Below, piece after piece: positions 1-5,781 of a stretch of 8,425 bases of DNA; position 1 is the first letter of the stretch; each line of letters starts with the position of its first letter. The stretch comes from Nitrososphaerota archaeon. GTDB taxonomy: Archaea > Thermoproteota > Nitrososphaeria > Nitrososphaerales > Gagatemarchaeaceae. Location: contig VBPK01000131.1 of NCBI GenBank assembly GCA_005877225.1, positions 1-8,425 of the forward strand, written 5' to 3'. The translations under genes were made by a program, and so were the position numbers. A model generated the notes under the pieces. That model was given only the letters and a program-made list of their open reading frames with translations, was not told where the DNA came from and searched no databases.

Positions 1-327
1 ATGGCACCCTTCGGGGTCCTGCTCGTCTTCCAAGGACTCAAAGACTGGCAGTTGGCGCTCAGTCTGGGACTGCTCGTCTCTCTCCTCAACGATGTGGGGT
101 ACTATTTCACCGGTGACCTTCTCTTCGGCTTCCACGTCCCGCTTGTTCCGTGGCTTGCTGGCCAGCTGGGCTTTCTGGGGAACACGGTCCTCTTCGTCTT
201 CCAGGGATGGCTCTTCACCTTTCCCGTCACCTCAACCCTGATGGGCCTCTCGATTTACTCCAGAATAGCGGTGGTCACGGCTGTCCTTTTCCACTGGTGG
301 AGATACCCGTCGGAGCTTGTTGCGTAG
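1..327 (+). CDS. Multi-pass membrane protein, C-terminal part (left edge)
   Basis: Unknown function. The 108 visible residues are almost wholly hydrophobic. I see about three membrane spans, roughly residues 15-37 (ending near LLNDVGYYF), 45-72 (VPWLAGQLGFLGNTVLFVF) and 78-98 (TSTLMGLSIYSRIAVVTAVL), followed by a short polar tail ending WWRYPSELVA. The frame is open from the first base of the window and an ATG lies at position 1, so I cannot tell whether this is the true start or an internal Met of a longer protein. No catalytic motif is visible. The next gene on the same strand has its own promoter signal, so the two need not share a transcript. It could be a member of a conserved archaeal membrane family of unknown role. 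That it is a real membrane protein is fairly secure; the function is not. Confidence 0.72.
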   Translation: MAPFGVLLVFQGLKDWQLALSLGLLVSLLNDVGYYFTGDLLFGFHVPLVPWLAGQLGFLGNTVLFVFQGWLFTFPVTSTLMGLSIYSRIAVVTAVLFHWWRYPSELVA

Positions 328-464
328 GCGGAATTCGCCTACTCCTCTCTGTCCGCAGACGCACGACAAGTATGACAGCAGATGCGGAGATAACCGCCCT
401 CGCTGAACGAAATGACGCGAAGGTGCAGGGAGGGGCAGTAGTTGGGTGGTGGAGTCTCGAAGAA

Positions 465-473
465 CTTATTATT
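465..473 (+). promoter_or_regulatory. TATA-like box for the SnoaL-like gene
   Basis: CTTATTATT stands out as AT-rich in GC-rich surroundings. Its centre is about 26 bases upstream of the GTG at 495, the usual TATA-to-start distance for archaeal promoters. Transcription would therefore begin at or next to the GTG, giving a leaderless mRNA. This placement is the main reason for preferring 495 over the upstream ATG at 372. Confidence 0.5.
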
Positions 474-494
474 CCCGACCCCCTCCTGAGATTC

Positions 495-899
495 GTGTCT
501 GATGAGAACCGACGCCCCGGCAATCTGAAGACGTTGATAGCGAGTTGTTTCAAGGCTTGGGACACCATGAATCCCGGGAATGCCGCCCAATTTTACGCCA
601 AGGACCCGAAGCTCGTCTTCTTCGATCTCGGCCCTCTGAAGTTCGACGGCTGGAGTGAGTTCAGTGAGGGCGCGAAGAAGACCTTCGACAGCATGCTGAG
701 CAGGAATCTGGAGATGCGGGACGACTTCAGGGCAACGAGGAGGGGGAACGTCGCATGGGTGACGGTGACCTTTCGCCTCTCGGGGAGATTGAAGAACGGA
801 AAAAGACTCGGAACGGAGGGCAGATACACTGCGATTCTCGAGAAGACTGGAGACAGGTGGTTGATCGTTCACGACCACTGGTCCGCGCCCCTCTCATAG
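495..899 (+). CDS. SnoaL/NTF2-like (DUF4440-type) small protein
   Basis: A 134-residue protein with the pattern of the SnoaL-like/NTF2-like fold: an N-terminal helix (NLKTLIASCFKAWDTMN), a short acidic-aromatic stretch (AAQFYAKDPKLVFFD), a glycine-tryptophan turn (FDGWSEF), then the curved sheet ending in TAILEKTGDRWLIVHDHWSAP. Known members are polyketide cyclases, ketosteroid-isomerase-like enzymes, or ligand-binding proteins of unknown role, so no substrate can be named. It should be a soluble cytoplasmic protein, often dimeric. Start choice: the frame also has an ATG at 372 (175 aa), but the added residues look uncharacteristic, no Shine-Dalgarno precedes it, and a TATA-like box sits about 26 bases before the GTG at 495. 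With this start the N-terminus reads MSDENRRPG and the length fits the family. The fold call is good; the start is inferred. Confidence 0.82.
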   Translation: MSDENRRPGNLKTLIASCFKAWDTMNPGNAAQFYAKDPKLVFFDLGPLKFDGWSEFSEGAKKTFDSMLSRNLEMRDDFRATRRGNVAWVTVTFRLSGRLKNGKRLGTEGRYTAILEKTGDRWLIVHDHWSAPLS

Positions 900-960
900 T
901 CTGCCTCTCGACTACGGCCGCGAAGTAGCTCTGTGTTGAGCCACACCGGAACCATACCAA

Positions 961-1002
961 ACGACACGTGCGAGGCAGCGCCTCGCGTTCGCCTCGTGTC
1001 GT
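961..1002. repeat. Nested inverted repeat between convergent genes
   Basis: The outer arms ACGACACG (961-968) and CGTGTCGT (995-1002) are perfectly complementary. Inside them GCGAGGC (970-976) pairs with GCCTCGC (980-986) around the loop AGC. A second GCCTCG copy (991-996) could compete for the same left arm. The element lies between the stop at 899 and the converging stop at 1021, so a 3'-end processing or bidirectional termination role is possible. There is no clear T-tract to support intrinsic termination. The structure is seen; the role is inferred. Confidence 0.5.
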
Positions 1003-1020
1003 GAAGGCCTCATCTCCCGA

Positions 1021-1305
1021 TCAGCGTGTCTCTTCGATCTTCTTCTTGGCTTTCCGGCTCACCTCTTCCAGCTCCAGGATTTGGTTCTGAAGCTCCTTCT
1101 TCCGCGATTCCAGCTCGGAGACTCCCTTTAGGGCCGACATCGTCTTGACCGCACTGCAGAAAAAGAGCAGCTGCTCTGCGTCATCAAACTCGAAGTAGAC
1201 CATGATCTGCCTACCGCCACCCTCCTTAATGGCGTACGCTATCTTCGCGAGGTCGCCTATCTCTCCTATCCTGACGCCGACTTCCCTGAATCCTATTTGC
1301 AGCAT
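1021..1305 (-). CDS. Small unknown protein with C-terminal coiled coil
   Basis: 94 residues, not recognised. The N-terminal 50 residues look like a small alpha/beta domain (IGFREVGVRIGEIGDLAK, then RQIMVYFEFDDAEQLLFF). Residues about 58-92 are a highly charged helix with heptad-like spacing (SELESRKKELQNQILELEEV), suggesting a coiled coil and oligomerisation. It is the last gene of a three-gene minus-strand operon: its ATG is six bases after the stop of the 56-residue gene. GTGAT, a partial match to the archaeal Shine-Dalgarno, ends five bases before the ATG and overlaps the upstream stop, which fits translational coupling. No signal peptide or membrane segment is visible. Cytoplasmic location is likely. 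The charged, ordered composition and tight spacing make a real gene likely. Confidence 0.7.
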   Translation of the reverse strand: MLQIGFREVGVRIGEIGDLAKIAYAIKEGGGRQIMVYFEFDDAEQLLFFCSAVKTMSALKGVSELESRKKELQNQILELEEVSRKAKKKIEETR

Positions 1306-1311
1306 CCCCGA

Positions 1312-1482
1312 TCACGGTGCGTGCTTTGTTACGTAGCGACCGGCCAGCTTGAAGGATATCTTGTCTGCGTAGATCTCTTTGGTGATGTCGCGGGCCACCG
1401 CGTCTGCACAGTCGGAGTTCTCCACAAGGAATTTGCAAGGCTTGAAAACCGGTTCGTCCACCTCTTTCAGCACTAGGCTCAT
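1312..1482 (-). CDS. 56-residue unknown protein, middle gene of small operon
   Basis: Not recognised. The protein begins MSLVLKEVDEPVFKPCKFLV and ends KLAGRYVTKHAP, with two cysteines (in KPCKF and SDCADA) and a central helix-like stretch (ADAVARDITKEIYADK). It looks like a compact soluble alpha/beta protein. The frame is open upstream to 1563, but I chose the ATG at 1482-1480. A strong Shine-Dalgarno GGAGGTGA lies ten bases before it and overlaps the end of the upstream membrane-protein gene, whose stop is only two bases away. The longer reading would overlap that gene by about 80 bases. Neighbours on both sides are on the same strand with gaps of two and six bases, so the three are almost certainly co-transcribed and probably translationally coupled. 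Confidence 0.68.
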   Translation of the reverse strand: MSLVLKEVDEPVFKPCKFLVENSDCADAVARDITKEIYADKISFKLAGRYVTKHAP

Positions 1483-1484
1483 CT

Positions 1485-1694
1485 CTATTTTCTCACCTCC
1501 ATTGCCTCTTCCCCTGATCTTGAAATAAGGTGGGCCCAGCTCCCGTGTCGCTTGCCAAGCCAACCGAAGAGAAGAAAACCGAGAAGATAGGCCGGGGGGC
1601 CAGCGGCCAGGTTGAGCGCCGGGTTCGAGTTGATTGCGTTCATGAAGTAGAAAGACCCTTCCATCGCGAGGCGCACGAGCCTACTCGATCCCAT
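1485..1694 (-). CDS. 69-residue single-span membrane protein, first gene of small operon
   Basis: Not recognised by family. The protein starts MGSSRLVRLAMEGSFYFM and has one hydrophobic segment at about residues 28-46 (LNLAAGPPAYLLGFLLFGWL), followed by a basic GKR and a polar tail ending EEAMEVRK. This suggests a single-pass membrane protein with the short C-terminal tail inside by the positive-inside rule. The start is the ATG at 1694-1692; a GTG directly upstream is possible, but GAGG seven bases before the ATG favours the ATG. Its stop is two bases from the next start, and its 3' end carries that gene's Shine-Dalgarno. It could anchor the two soluble partners at the membrane, but that is inference from order alone. 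Confidence 0.6.
   Translation of the reverse strand: MGSSRLVRLAMEGSFYFMNAINSNPALNLAAGPPAYLLGFLLFGWLGKRHGSWAHLISRSGEEAMEVRK
1493..1500 (-). promoter_or_regulatory. Strong Shine-Dalgarno that fixes the start at 1482
   Basis: On the minus strand the sequence is GGAGGTGA, eight bases matching the archaeal 16S anti-Shine-Dalgarno complement. It is followed by a ten-base spacer and ATG. It lies inside the last codons of the upstream gene, as expected for coupled genes, and it argues against the longer upstream starts for the 56-residue protein. Confidence 0.75.
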
Positions 1695-1871
1695 CACTTT
1701 CCCTCATCGGGATTCAGAAGTCGCGCGCCCTTTATCTTGCTTAGGATTCTTTCTACCAGAAAGTCAATTAGAACATCTAGAACAATTTACTCCTCAATTG
1801 CTCTTGAGTCGAGGACCCGTTCTAGGGCGACACCGTAAGAGCGAGGGGGTTCCCGCGCCTCATTTCACCCA

Positions 1872-2228
1872 TTACCTGATTGTAAGGTTGCCTCTGAGCG
1901 GCACGATACTCGAAGAACCACGTGTGTATCCGATATACTTGACGTCGATAGTGGAAAAGACAAGGTGAATGAAGAGCTTGTGAAGACCGAGAGTCAGATT
2001 CGTGTTCGGAGACTGCAATTCGTAAGTTGCAAAATTGGGTCCTGTCTGCTCGACGACTTTCACCCTCTTGCCCCTTGCGCTCCTTTTCGTTAATCTGCGC
2101 CGAATGTACGCGGTCAGTGAGAATACGTAAAGTGACGGCGGCGGGGATGGCCTGATCGACTCGGTCGTCACGCCCACGAAGAATTGGAAACTTGCGTCGA
2201 CTGAGGGTTTGCCCGTCCGGTTAGTCAC
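1872..2228 (-). CDS. Uncertain 118-residue hypothetical protein
   Basis: Not recognised. The frame starts at a GTG and ends IVPLRGNLTIR. It has a basic middle (RRRLTKRSARGKRVKVV) and a C-terminal half that reads like beta strands (ATYELQSPNTNLTLGLHKLF, then HLVFSTIDVKYIGYT), reminiscent of a piece of an extracellular beta-sandwich, but there is no signal peptide. No ATG is available, the frame upstream is closed by a TAG near 2277, and no Shine-Dalgarno precedes the GTG. A weak AT-rich stretch (GATAAG on the minus strand, centred about 30 bases upstream) is the only promoter hint. It follows the cyclase on the same strand. It could be a fragment of a larger decayed gene or an accidental frame. 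Confidence 0.35.
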   Translation of the reverse strand: MTNRTGKPSVDASFQFFVGVTTESIRPSPPPSLYVFSLTAYIRRRLTKRSARGKRVKVVEQTGPNFATYELQSPNTNLTLGLHKLFIHLVFSTIDVKYIGYTRGSSSIVPLRGNLTIR

Positions 2229-2312
2229 CCGCGAGTCTGGGGAACAAGGAGGCCTCTTATCCTGATACGAAGTTCTCTAGATTCGCCGCGAAATGCGGAA
2301 GAAGAAACCTGG

Positions 2313-2333
2313 AAAATCCTTGGGAGCGATCCC
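2313..2333 (-). terminator. Possible terminator after the cyclase TPR frame
   Basis: Just after the stop at 2350, the minus strand shows a small GGGA/TCCC hairpin (2322-2333) with a four-base loop, then TTTT (2316-2313) and further T-rich sequence. Archaeal termination relies mainly on T-tracts, so this is a plausible but weak 3' end. Confidence 0.25.
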
Positions 2334-2349
2334 TCATCCACGAAACTTG

Positions 2350-2883
2350 TTATGGAGGAAGGCGTGCCCTCTTCAGCAACTCTCCGAACCTCTTATCACT
2401 GCGCACATTCTCGAGAAGAGGATAGCGGCGGAACCACCCGATGAATATCTCTCGCCTATCGTAGGCATAGTCAAGCCACCTGAAGCACTCGTCGAGGTCA
2501 CCGAGCCCCGCATAGACGAAAGCGAGGAAGTTGCCCTTGATTCGAGCGCTCTCGGGGACGGCCTTCAGCTTCTCGACCAAGAGAAGTGCCTCGTTTCTTT
2601 TCCCTGTGACCGCGTAGATATAGGAGAGGTCCATGTCCAGGTAAGGGTCGTCGGGGTCGGCTTCTATCATCCTCTTCAGGTAGAGGAGCGCATCGTTCCA
2701 TTCCTTCCTTACAAAGTGGTATGCCATCCAAGCCTCCGCGACCAGGGGACCCTCGGGGTCAATCTCCGATAGCTTCCTAATCCGCTTCAGCGCCTCGTCG
2801 AATGTTCTCGTCGAGATGAAGCGGTAGACTGCGGAGAGGGTGATGGCAGATGACAGAGGGTCTAGTTCTTCCGCGAGCATCAC
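2350..2883 (-). CDS. C-terminal TPR part of the adenylate cyclase (separate frame)
   Basis: About 177 residues of TPR-like helical repeats: (EE)LDPLSSAITLSAVYRF, TFDEALKRIRKLSEIDPEGP, WNDALLYLKRMIEADPDDP and KRNEALLLVEKLKAVPESAR. It ends GLGDLDECFRWLDYAYDRR and then LLENVRSDKRFGELLKRARL. This ending is the signature C-terminus of the cyclase-TolB-TPR proteins, so the frame belongs to the cyclase next to it rather than being an independent gene. It overlaps that frame by four bases (GTGA) in a different register. The GTG at 2883 or ATG at 2880 could restart translation, with GAGGTGAT overlapping the start too closely to act as a normal ribosome site. Either the protein is made as two coupled chains, or a frame-shifting deletion separated it. 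Confidence 0.75.
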   Translation of the reverse strand: MMLAEELDPLSSAITLSAVYRFISTRTFDEALKRIRKLSEIDPEGPLVAEAWMAYHFVRKEWNDALLYLKRMIEADPDDPYLDMDLSYIYAVTGKRNEALLLVEKLKAVPESARIKGNFLAFVYAGLGDLDECFRWLDYAYDRREIFIGWFRRYPLLENVRSDKRFGELLKRARLPP

Positions 2884-4184
2884 CTCAACTCATTCTCCGA
2901 CCCGACAAAGTCGTAGTTATACATCAGATAGTTCGCCAGAGATACCCGGGCCTCCGCGAGATTTGGGTCCAGCTCGAGCGCCTTCCTGATCTGCTTCTTC
3001 GCCTCCTCGAGAGAAGAGGGGAAGGGAGAGAAGAGGTAATCGCCCAGGATCATGTAGGTGTCAGCGAGGCCGGAGTAGGCTTTGGCGTACCCCGCATCCT
3101 CCCGGACCGCGAGCTCGAACTGCTCCTTCGCCCCCTTGATAGCCTTCTCAGACCTGTCGTGGAGCAGCGTTCTGCCCTTCAGGTAGGCGACGTAGGCGAC
3201 GGTGCTCTCGGTGTCTTTCCTTTCAATTCTCGCGCGCTCACCCTTCAGGAGGGTTACCTCGAGGGAGTCGGCGACCTTCTTTGCGATATCGCTCTGAATT
3301 GAGAAGATATCGTTGAGGTTTCTGTCGTACTGGTTTGACCAGATGTGTTCCTGGCTCTCGACATCGATAAGCTGGGCTCCGACGCGAACCTTGTTACCCG
3401 CCTTTCTGACGCTCCCCTCCAGGACAAAGGCTACTCCCAACTCGTTCCCTATCTGCGCGACCGTCTTCGACGTTTCTTTGTAATGATTGACGGAGGTGCG
3501 CGCAATCACCCTCAGCCCCTTCACCTCGGAGAGAGCAGAAATCATCTCCTCGGTGAGCCCGTCGGCGAAGTAGCCGTCCCGAGGATCAGGGCTGATGTTA
3601 GCGAAGGGAAGGACCGCGACCCGACTCCATGCCTTGGAACTCTTGTGTGGGGCGTCAACCCCGGGCTCGAGGACCACGCGGTATAGGTCGATGGGCTGCT
3701 CGACGTTCTTCAGAGACTGCGCCGACATCTTGAGCAGAGGATACTCCAGCTTGTTCACCACTTGAGCGTAGACCTGCCCGGAAATGCAGATACCTCCCTG
3801 CTCAGCAAAACGCACAATCCTGGAGGCGATGTTCACTGCATCCCCGAAGACGTCCCCGTCCCGGTGGATGACGTCTCCGACATGGATTCCTATTCGGACG
3901 AGAATTCTCTCTGCTCCTCCCACGAGCTTGTTCTGCTCGTTCAGCACGGACTGAATCTCTATTGCACAGAGGACAGCCTCGAGGGCGCTCCCGAATTCAA
4001 GGAGGAAGGCGTCGCCTACGGTCTTTACCTCGCGGCCCCGGCGCCGCTTCACAACCGACCTGAGCAAGGTATTGTGCCTCTCGAGGAGTTCGAGCGCGAG
4101 CGACTCGTTCCTCTGAGCCATCGCGGTGTAACCGACCAAGTCAGTGAACATTATCGCAGCCAGTCTACGTTCGGCTTCCAACAC
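2880..4184 (-). CDS. Class III adenylate cyclase with TolB/FlgO-like and TPR regions
   Basis: Predicted to convert ATP to cyclic AMP. Residues 6-172 form a class III nucleotidyl cyclase domain starting AERRLAAIMFTDLVGYT. All key residues are present: metal-binding Asp15 and Asp58, adenine-selecting Lys54 and Asp111, and transition-state Asn118 and Arg122 (in VFGDAVNIASR). Lys and Asp at the specificity positions favour ATP over GTP. Residues about 186-312 match the TolB-N/FlgO-like domain usual in these proteins (VAVLPFANISPDPRDGYFAD, then EGSVRKAGNKVRVGAQLIDV). TPR-like helices follow from about 325. There is no membrane segment, so it is cytoplasmic. The start is GTG 4184. The frame ends abruptly at SENELR, where family members continue with more TPRs; the rest lies in the overlapping frame at 2350-2883. 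The domain assignment is very secure. Whether the split gene is functional is unclear. Confidence 0.93.
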   Translation of the reverse strand: MLEAERRLAAIMFTDLVGYTAMAQRNESLALELLERHNTLLRSVVKRRRGREVKTVGDAFLLEFGSALEAVLCAIEIQSVLNEQNKLVGGAERILVRIGIHVGDVIHRDGDVFGDAVNIASRIVRFAEQGGICISGQVYAQVVNKLEYPLLKMSAQSLKNVEQPIDLYRVVLEPGVDAPHKSSKAWSRVAVLPFANISPDPRDGYFADGLTEEMISALSEVKGLRVIARTSVNHYKETSKTVAQIGNELGVAFVLEGSVRKAGNKVRVGAQLIDVESQEHIWSNQYDRNLNDIFSIQSDIAKKVADSLEVTLLKGERARIERKDTESTVAYVAYLKGRTLLHDRSEKAIKGAKEQFELAVREDAGYAKAYSGLADTYMILGDYLFSPFPSSLEEAKKQIRKALELDPNLAEARVSLANYLMYNYDFVGSENELR

Positions 4185-4187
4185 GGG

Positions 4188-4664
4188 TCACACTCTCTCT
4201 CCCGACTCTTGCTCAACCCGATAAAATCGTTTGGGAATTCCATGACGGAAGAGGCCGAAGCTCTTACCTCGCACTGTGGCCACGGCTGCACCGAGATTGA
4301 GTGGGGCTTCCCTCTCGGCGCGCCTGCGGCGCTCTCCGGAGTCACGGGGCGGGTTGGGAAACCTCGGAAGGTGCAGAAACCGTAGGTGCAGGAACCGTAG
4401 GTGCAGCCTTCTCGTGAGGACCGACCCGGTTCTTACCCTGGACCTGTCAGTCGAGCGCATCACGACAGCACCCACTACCATGAGGACGCCGCTGACAAGC
4501 CCGATCGAGAGAATCACCAGAAAGACCGCCCCCAGCCCGGGCACGAGACTCCCCGGGACGCCTCCAACCACGGCACCCGCTAACGCAAAGAGAATGCCCA
4601 CCACGAGGTAACAGATTCCGGCGATCAGCGAAAGAACGAAAGCCACGGTGGGCCTCTCCGACAC
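4188..4664 (-). CDS. Small membrane protein with probable frame-disrupted C-terminus
   Basis: From the GTG at 4664 the protein begins MSERPTVAFVLSLIAG and has two strong membrane spans, about residues 6-34 and 40-70, then STDRSRVRTGSVL. An in-frame ATG at 4679 would add five residues, but a TATA-like box centred near 4690 predicts a transcript starting at the GTG. The function is unknown; it resembles archaeal multi-pass proteins with two further spans after this point. After GSVL the frame becomes arginine-rich and repetitive (HLRFLHLRFLHLPRF) and continues to a stop at 4188 without domain character. Shifting to the neighbouring frame the same DNA reads APTVPAPTVSAPSEV and stops at 4342, a typical Pro/Ala/Thr linker. 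I infer an indel or deletion between about 4405 and 4440. The real gene may end near 4342. Confidence 0.6.
   Translation of the reverse strand: MSERPTVAFVLSLIAGICYLVVGILFALAGAVVGGVPGSLVPGLGAVFLVILSIGLVSGVLMVVGAVVMRSTDRSRVRTGSVLTRRLHLRFLHLRFLHLPRFPNPPRDSGERRRRAEREAPLNLGAAVATVRGKSFGLFRHGIPKRFYRVEQESGERV
4221..4227 (-). promoter_or_regulatory. TATA-like box for the adenylate cyclase
   Basis: The minus strand reads ATTTTAT, an AT-rich island about 40 bases before the GTG at 4184. A start site 26 bases on would leave a leader of about 14 bases containing GGGAGAGAG. This suggests the cyclase has its own promoter, and that the apparent upstream coding tail over this stretch is not true coding sequence. 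Confidence 0.35.
4371..4406 (-). repeat. 15-base tandem repeat in the membrane-protein gene
   Basis: On the plus strand GTGCAGAAACCGTAG (4371-4385) is followed by GTGCAGGAACCGTAG (4386-4400), with a single mismatch, then a partial third copy GTGCAG (4401-4406). In one minus-strand frame the unit encodes APTVP/APTVS, a plausible linker. In the frame of the upstream coding region it encodes LHLRF. The unit length is a multiple of three, so copy changes alone would not shift the frame. Confidence 0.75.
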
Positions 4665-4685
4665 GAGGCTCAGTGGCATCCGACC

Positions 4686-4695
4686 GTATTTAAGG
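4686..4695 (-). promoter_or_regulatory. TATA-like box for the small membrane protein
   Basis: The minus strand reads CCTTAAATAC, centred about 26 bases before the GTG at 4664. This predicts a leaderless transcript starting at the GTG (MSERPT) rather than at the ATG at 4679, which would lie upstream of the predicted start site. Confidence 0.5.
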
Positions 4696-4781
4696 TCCGA
4701 CGATGTTCACCCCGACAGGGTGGCCCAGCTCTGGCGAGTCCTTCTTGGGTTTTTGCCCTTCTGATTTGCAACGTCTGGACC

Positions 4782-5640
4782 TTAGCTTTGGAGTTGCAGG
4801 AATCCGAGGACGCGTGCGTTGAACTCCTCCGCCTTATCAAGGTGGGGAAAGTGCCCCGCCCCCGAGATCCTGGCCCTTTCGCAGTCGGGGATCGATTCCG
4901 CGAGTATCTCCCCGATTCTGCGGAGAACTAGCGCACTGCTCTCTCCGCTTACCAGAAGGGATGGGGTTCGCATTCTCCTCGCGTCGTCGCGCGTGAAAAC
5001 GGGGAACCGGGTTCTCAGCTCACCCACCGTCCTCGCGTTGTCTATCATCATCGCCCTCGTCTTAGCAGACAGTCTGTCGAGGACCCCGTCCTTGTCTTCT
5101 ATGGCGTCGAGATTGAGCTTAACTGCCGTAAGAAGGTCTCCCTTATCGAGTGCCTTGAATGCGGGGTTGTTTCCCTTTCGCACGTATTTCGCGGCGGAAA
5201 GCGCGACCGAAGGGCTCCTCAAGAAAAGGAGGAGGAACTCGAGGATATTCTTTGGATTCTTCACGAGAAGGGTTGAGACCGCAGGCTCGACGAGGACGAA
5301 CGACCGAACCATTTCCGGATGGTGTGCGGCTACATAGAGAGAGATGAATCCCCCGTAAGAGTGCCCAACGATGTGGGCTGGCGTGGCTCGAAGTCTCTCG
5401 AGCAGTCCCATGAGGTCGATGGCGTTGTTCTCGACGGTGCTGTCGAGGAGGTCGCGCTCTGGCGTTGGGGTAGGCGTACCTCCGACTGTAAGCTATCGCG
5501 CGATAGTGCTCGGAGAAAGAATCCAACTGCGAATCCCATGCGCGGTAATCAGTGGGAATGCCATGAACGAAGACGACCGGCTCGCCGGCCCCCTTTTCCG
5601 CGTAGAAGAGGTTTACTCCATTGACCTCGAGGCTCGGCAT
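4782..5640 (-). pseudogene. Alpha/beta hydrolase interrupted by a frameshift
   Basis: A hydrolase of the epoxide hydrolase/haloperoxidase-like alpha/beta fold. The N-terminal part, from ATG 5640 (MPSLEVNGVNLFYAEKGAG), carries the oxyanion-hole motif VVFVHGIPTDYRAWD. The C-terminal part holds the nucleophile elbow GHSYGG (Ser near residue 94), a likely acid in LLVSGESS and the histidine in GAGHFPHL, so the catalytic triad is intact. The two parts are in different registers. The first frame is sound to AYSRRYAYPNARA (codon ending 5455); the second resumes at 5453 with DLLDSTVENNAIDLMGLL. One extra base or two missing bases at about 5454, within GCGCG, explain the break. Joined length is about 285 residues, normal for the family. 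GTGAT ten bases before ATG 5640 is a fair Shine-Dalgarno. It is either a recent pseudogene or a sequencing error. Confidence 0.88.
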
Positions 5641-5781
5641 GGCTTCTCGCATCACGCTGATGAGCCGGGTGCGATTTGAACAGTTGGCAACGCCGGTTCT
5701 GGGACTCCTCCCGACCTTCCCTCTCCGACTCAGATAGCAGGGCATTCGGGCGCCGCGATTCCAACGCCGGCTTCACGAGTC

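Noticed and set aside
372..494. Longer start (ATG 372) for the SnoaL-like protein
   Set aside because: No Shine-Dalgarno, an atypical extra N-terminus, and a TATA-like box inside this stretch correctly spaced for the GTG at 495.
339..878. Long minus-strand open frame opposite the SnoaL-like gene
   Set aside because: Composition is unlike a protein and it is fully overlapped by the well-supported plus-strand gene. It is a shadow frame.
1749..1830. Repeated TAGAACA units and the inverted GTTCTAG copy upstream of the small operon as an operator array
   Set aside because: Only two seven-base direct copies plus one distant inverted copy in an AT-rich stretch. Too short to separate from chance, although the region probably contains the operon promoter.
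4748..4759. GGGTTTTTGCCC as a terminator between the hydrolase and the membrane-protein gene
   Set aside because: The T-run is on the plus strand, whereas both flanking genes are on the minus strand, and the three-base stem is too weak.
5653..5690. tRNA-like 3' end on the minus strand (GTTCAAATC followed by GCACCCGGCTCA)
   Set aside because: The T-loop motif is tempting, but the flanking bases do not form a T-stem (a C-C mismatch and only a wobble pair besides one G-C), and no matching acceptor 5' strand or anticodon arm is found. It could be a relic attachment site, but I cannot support that.
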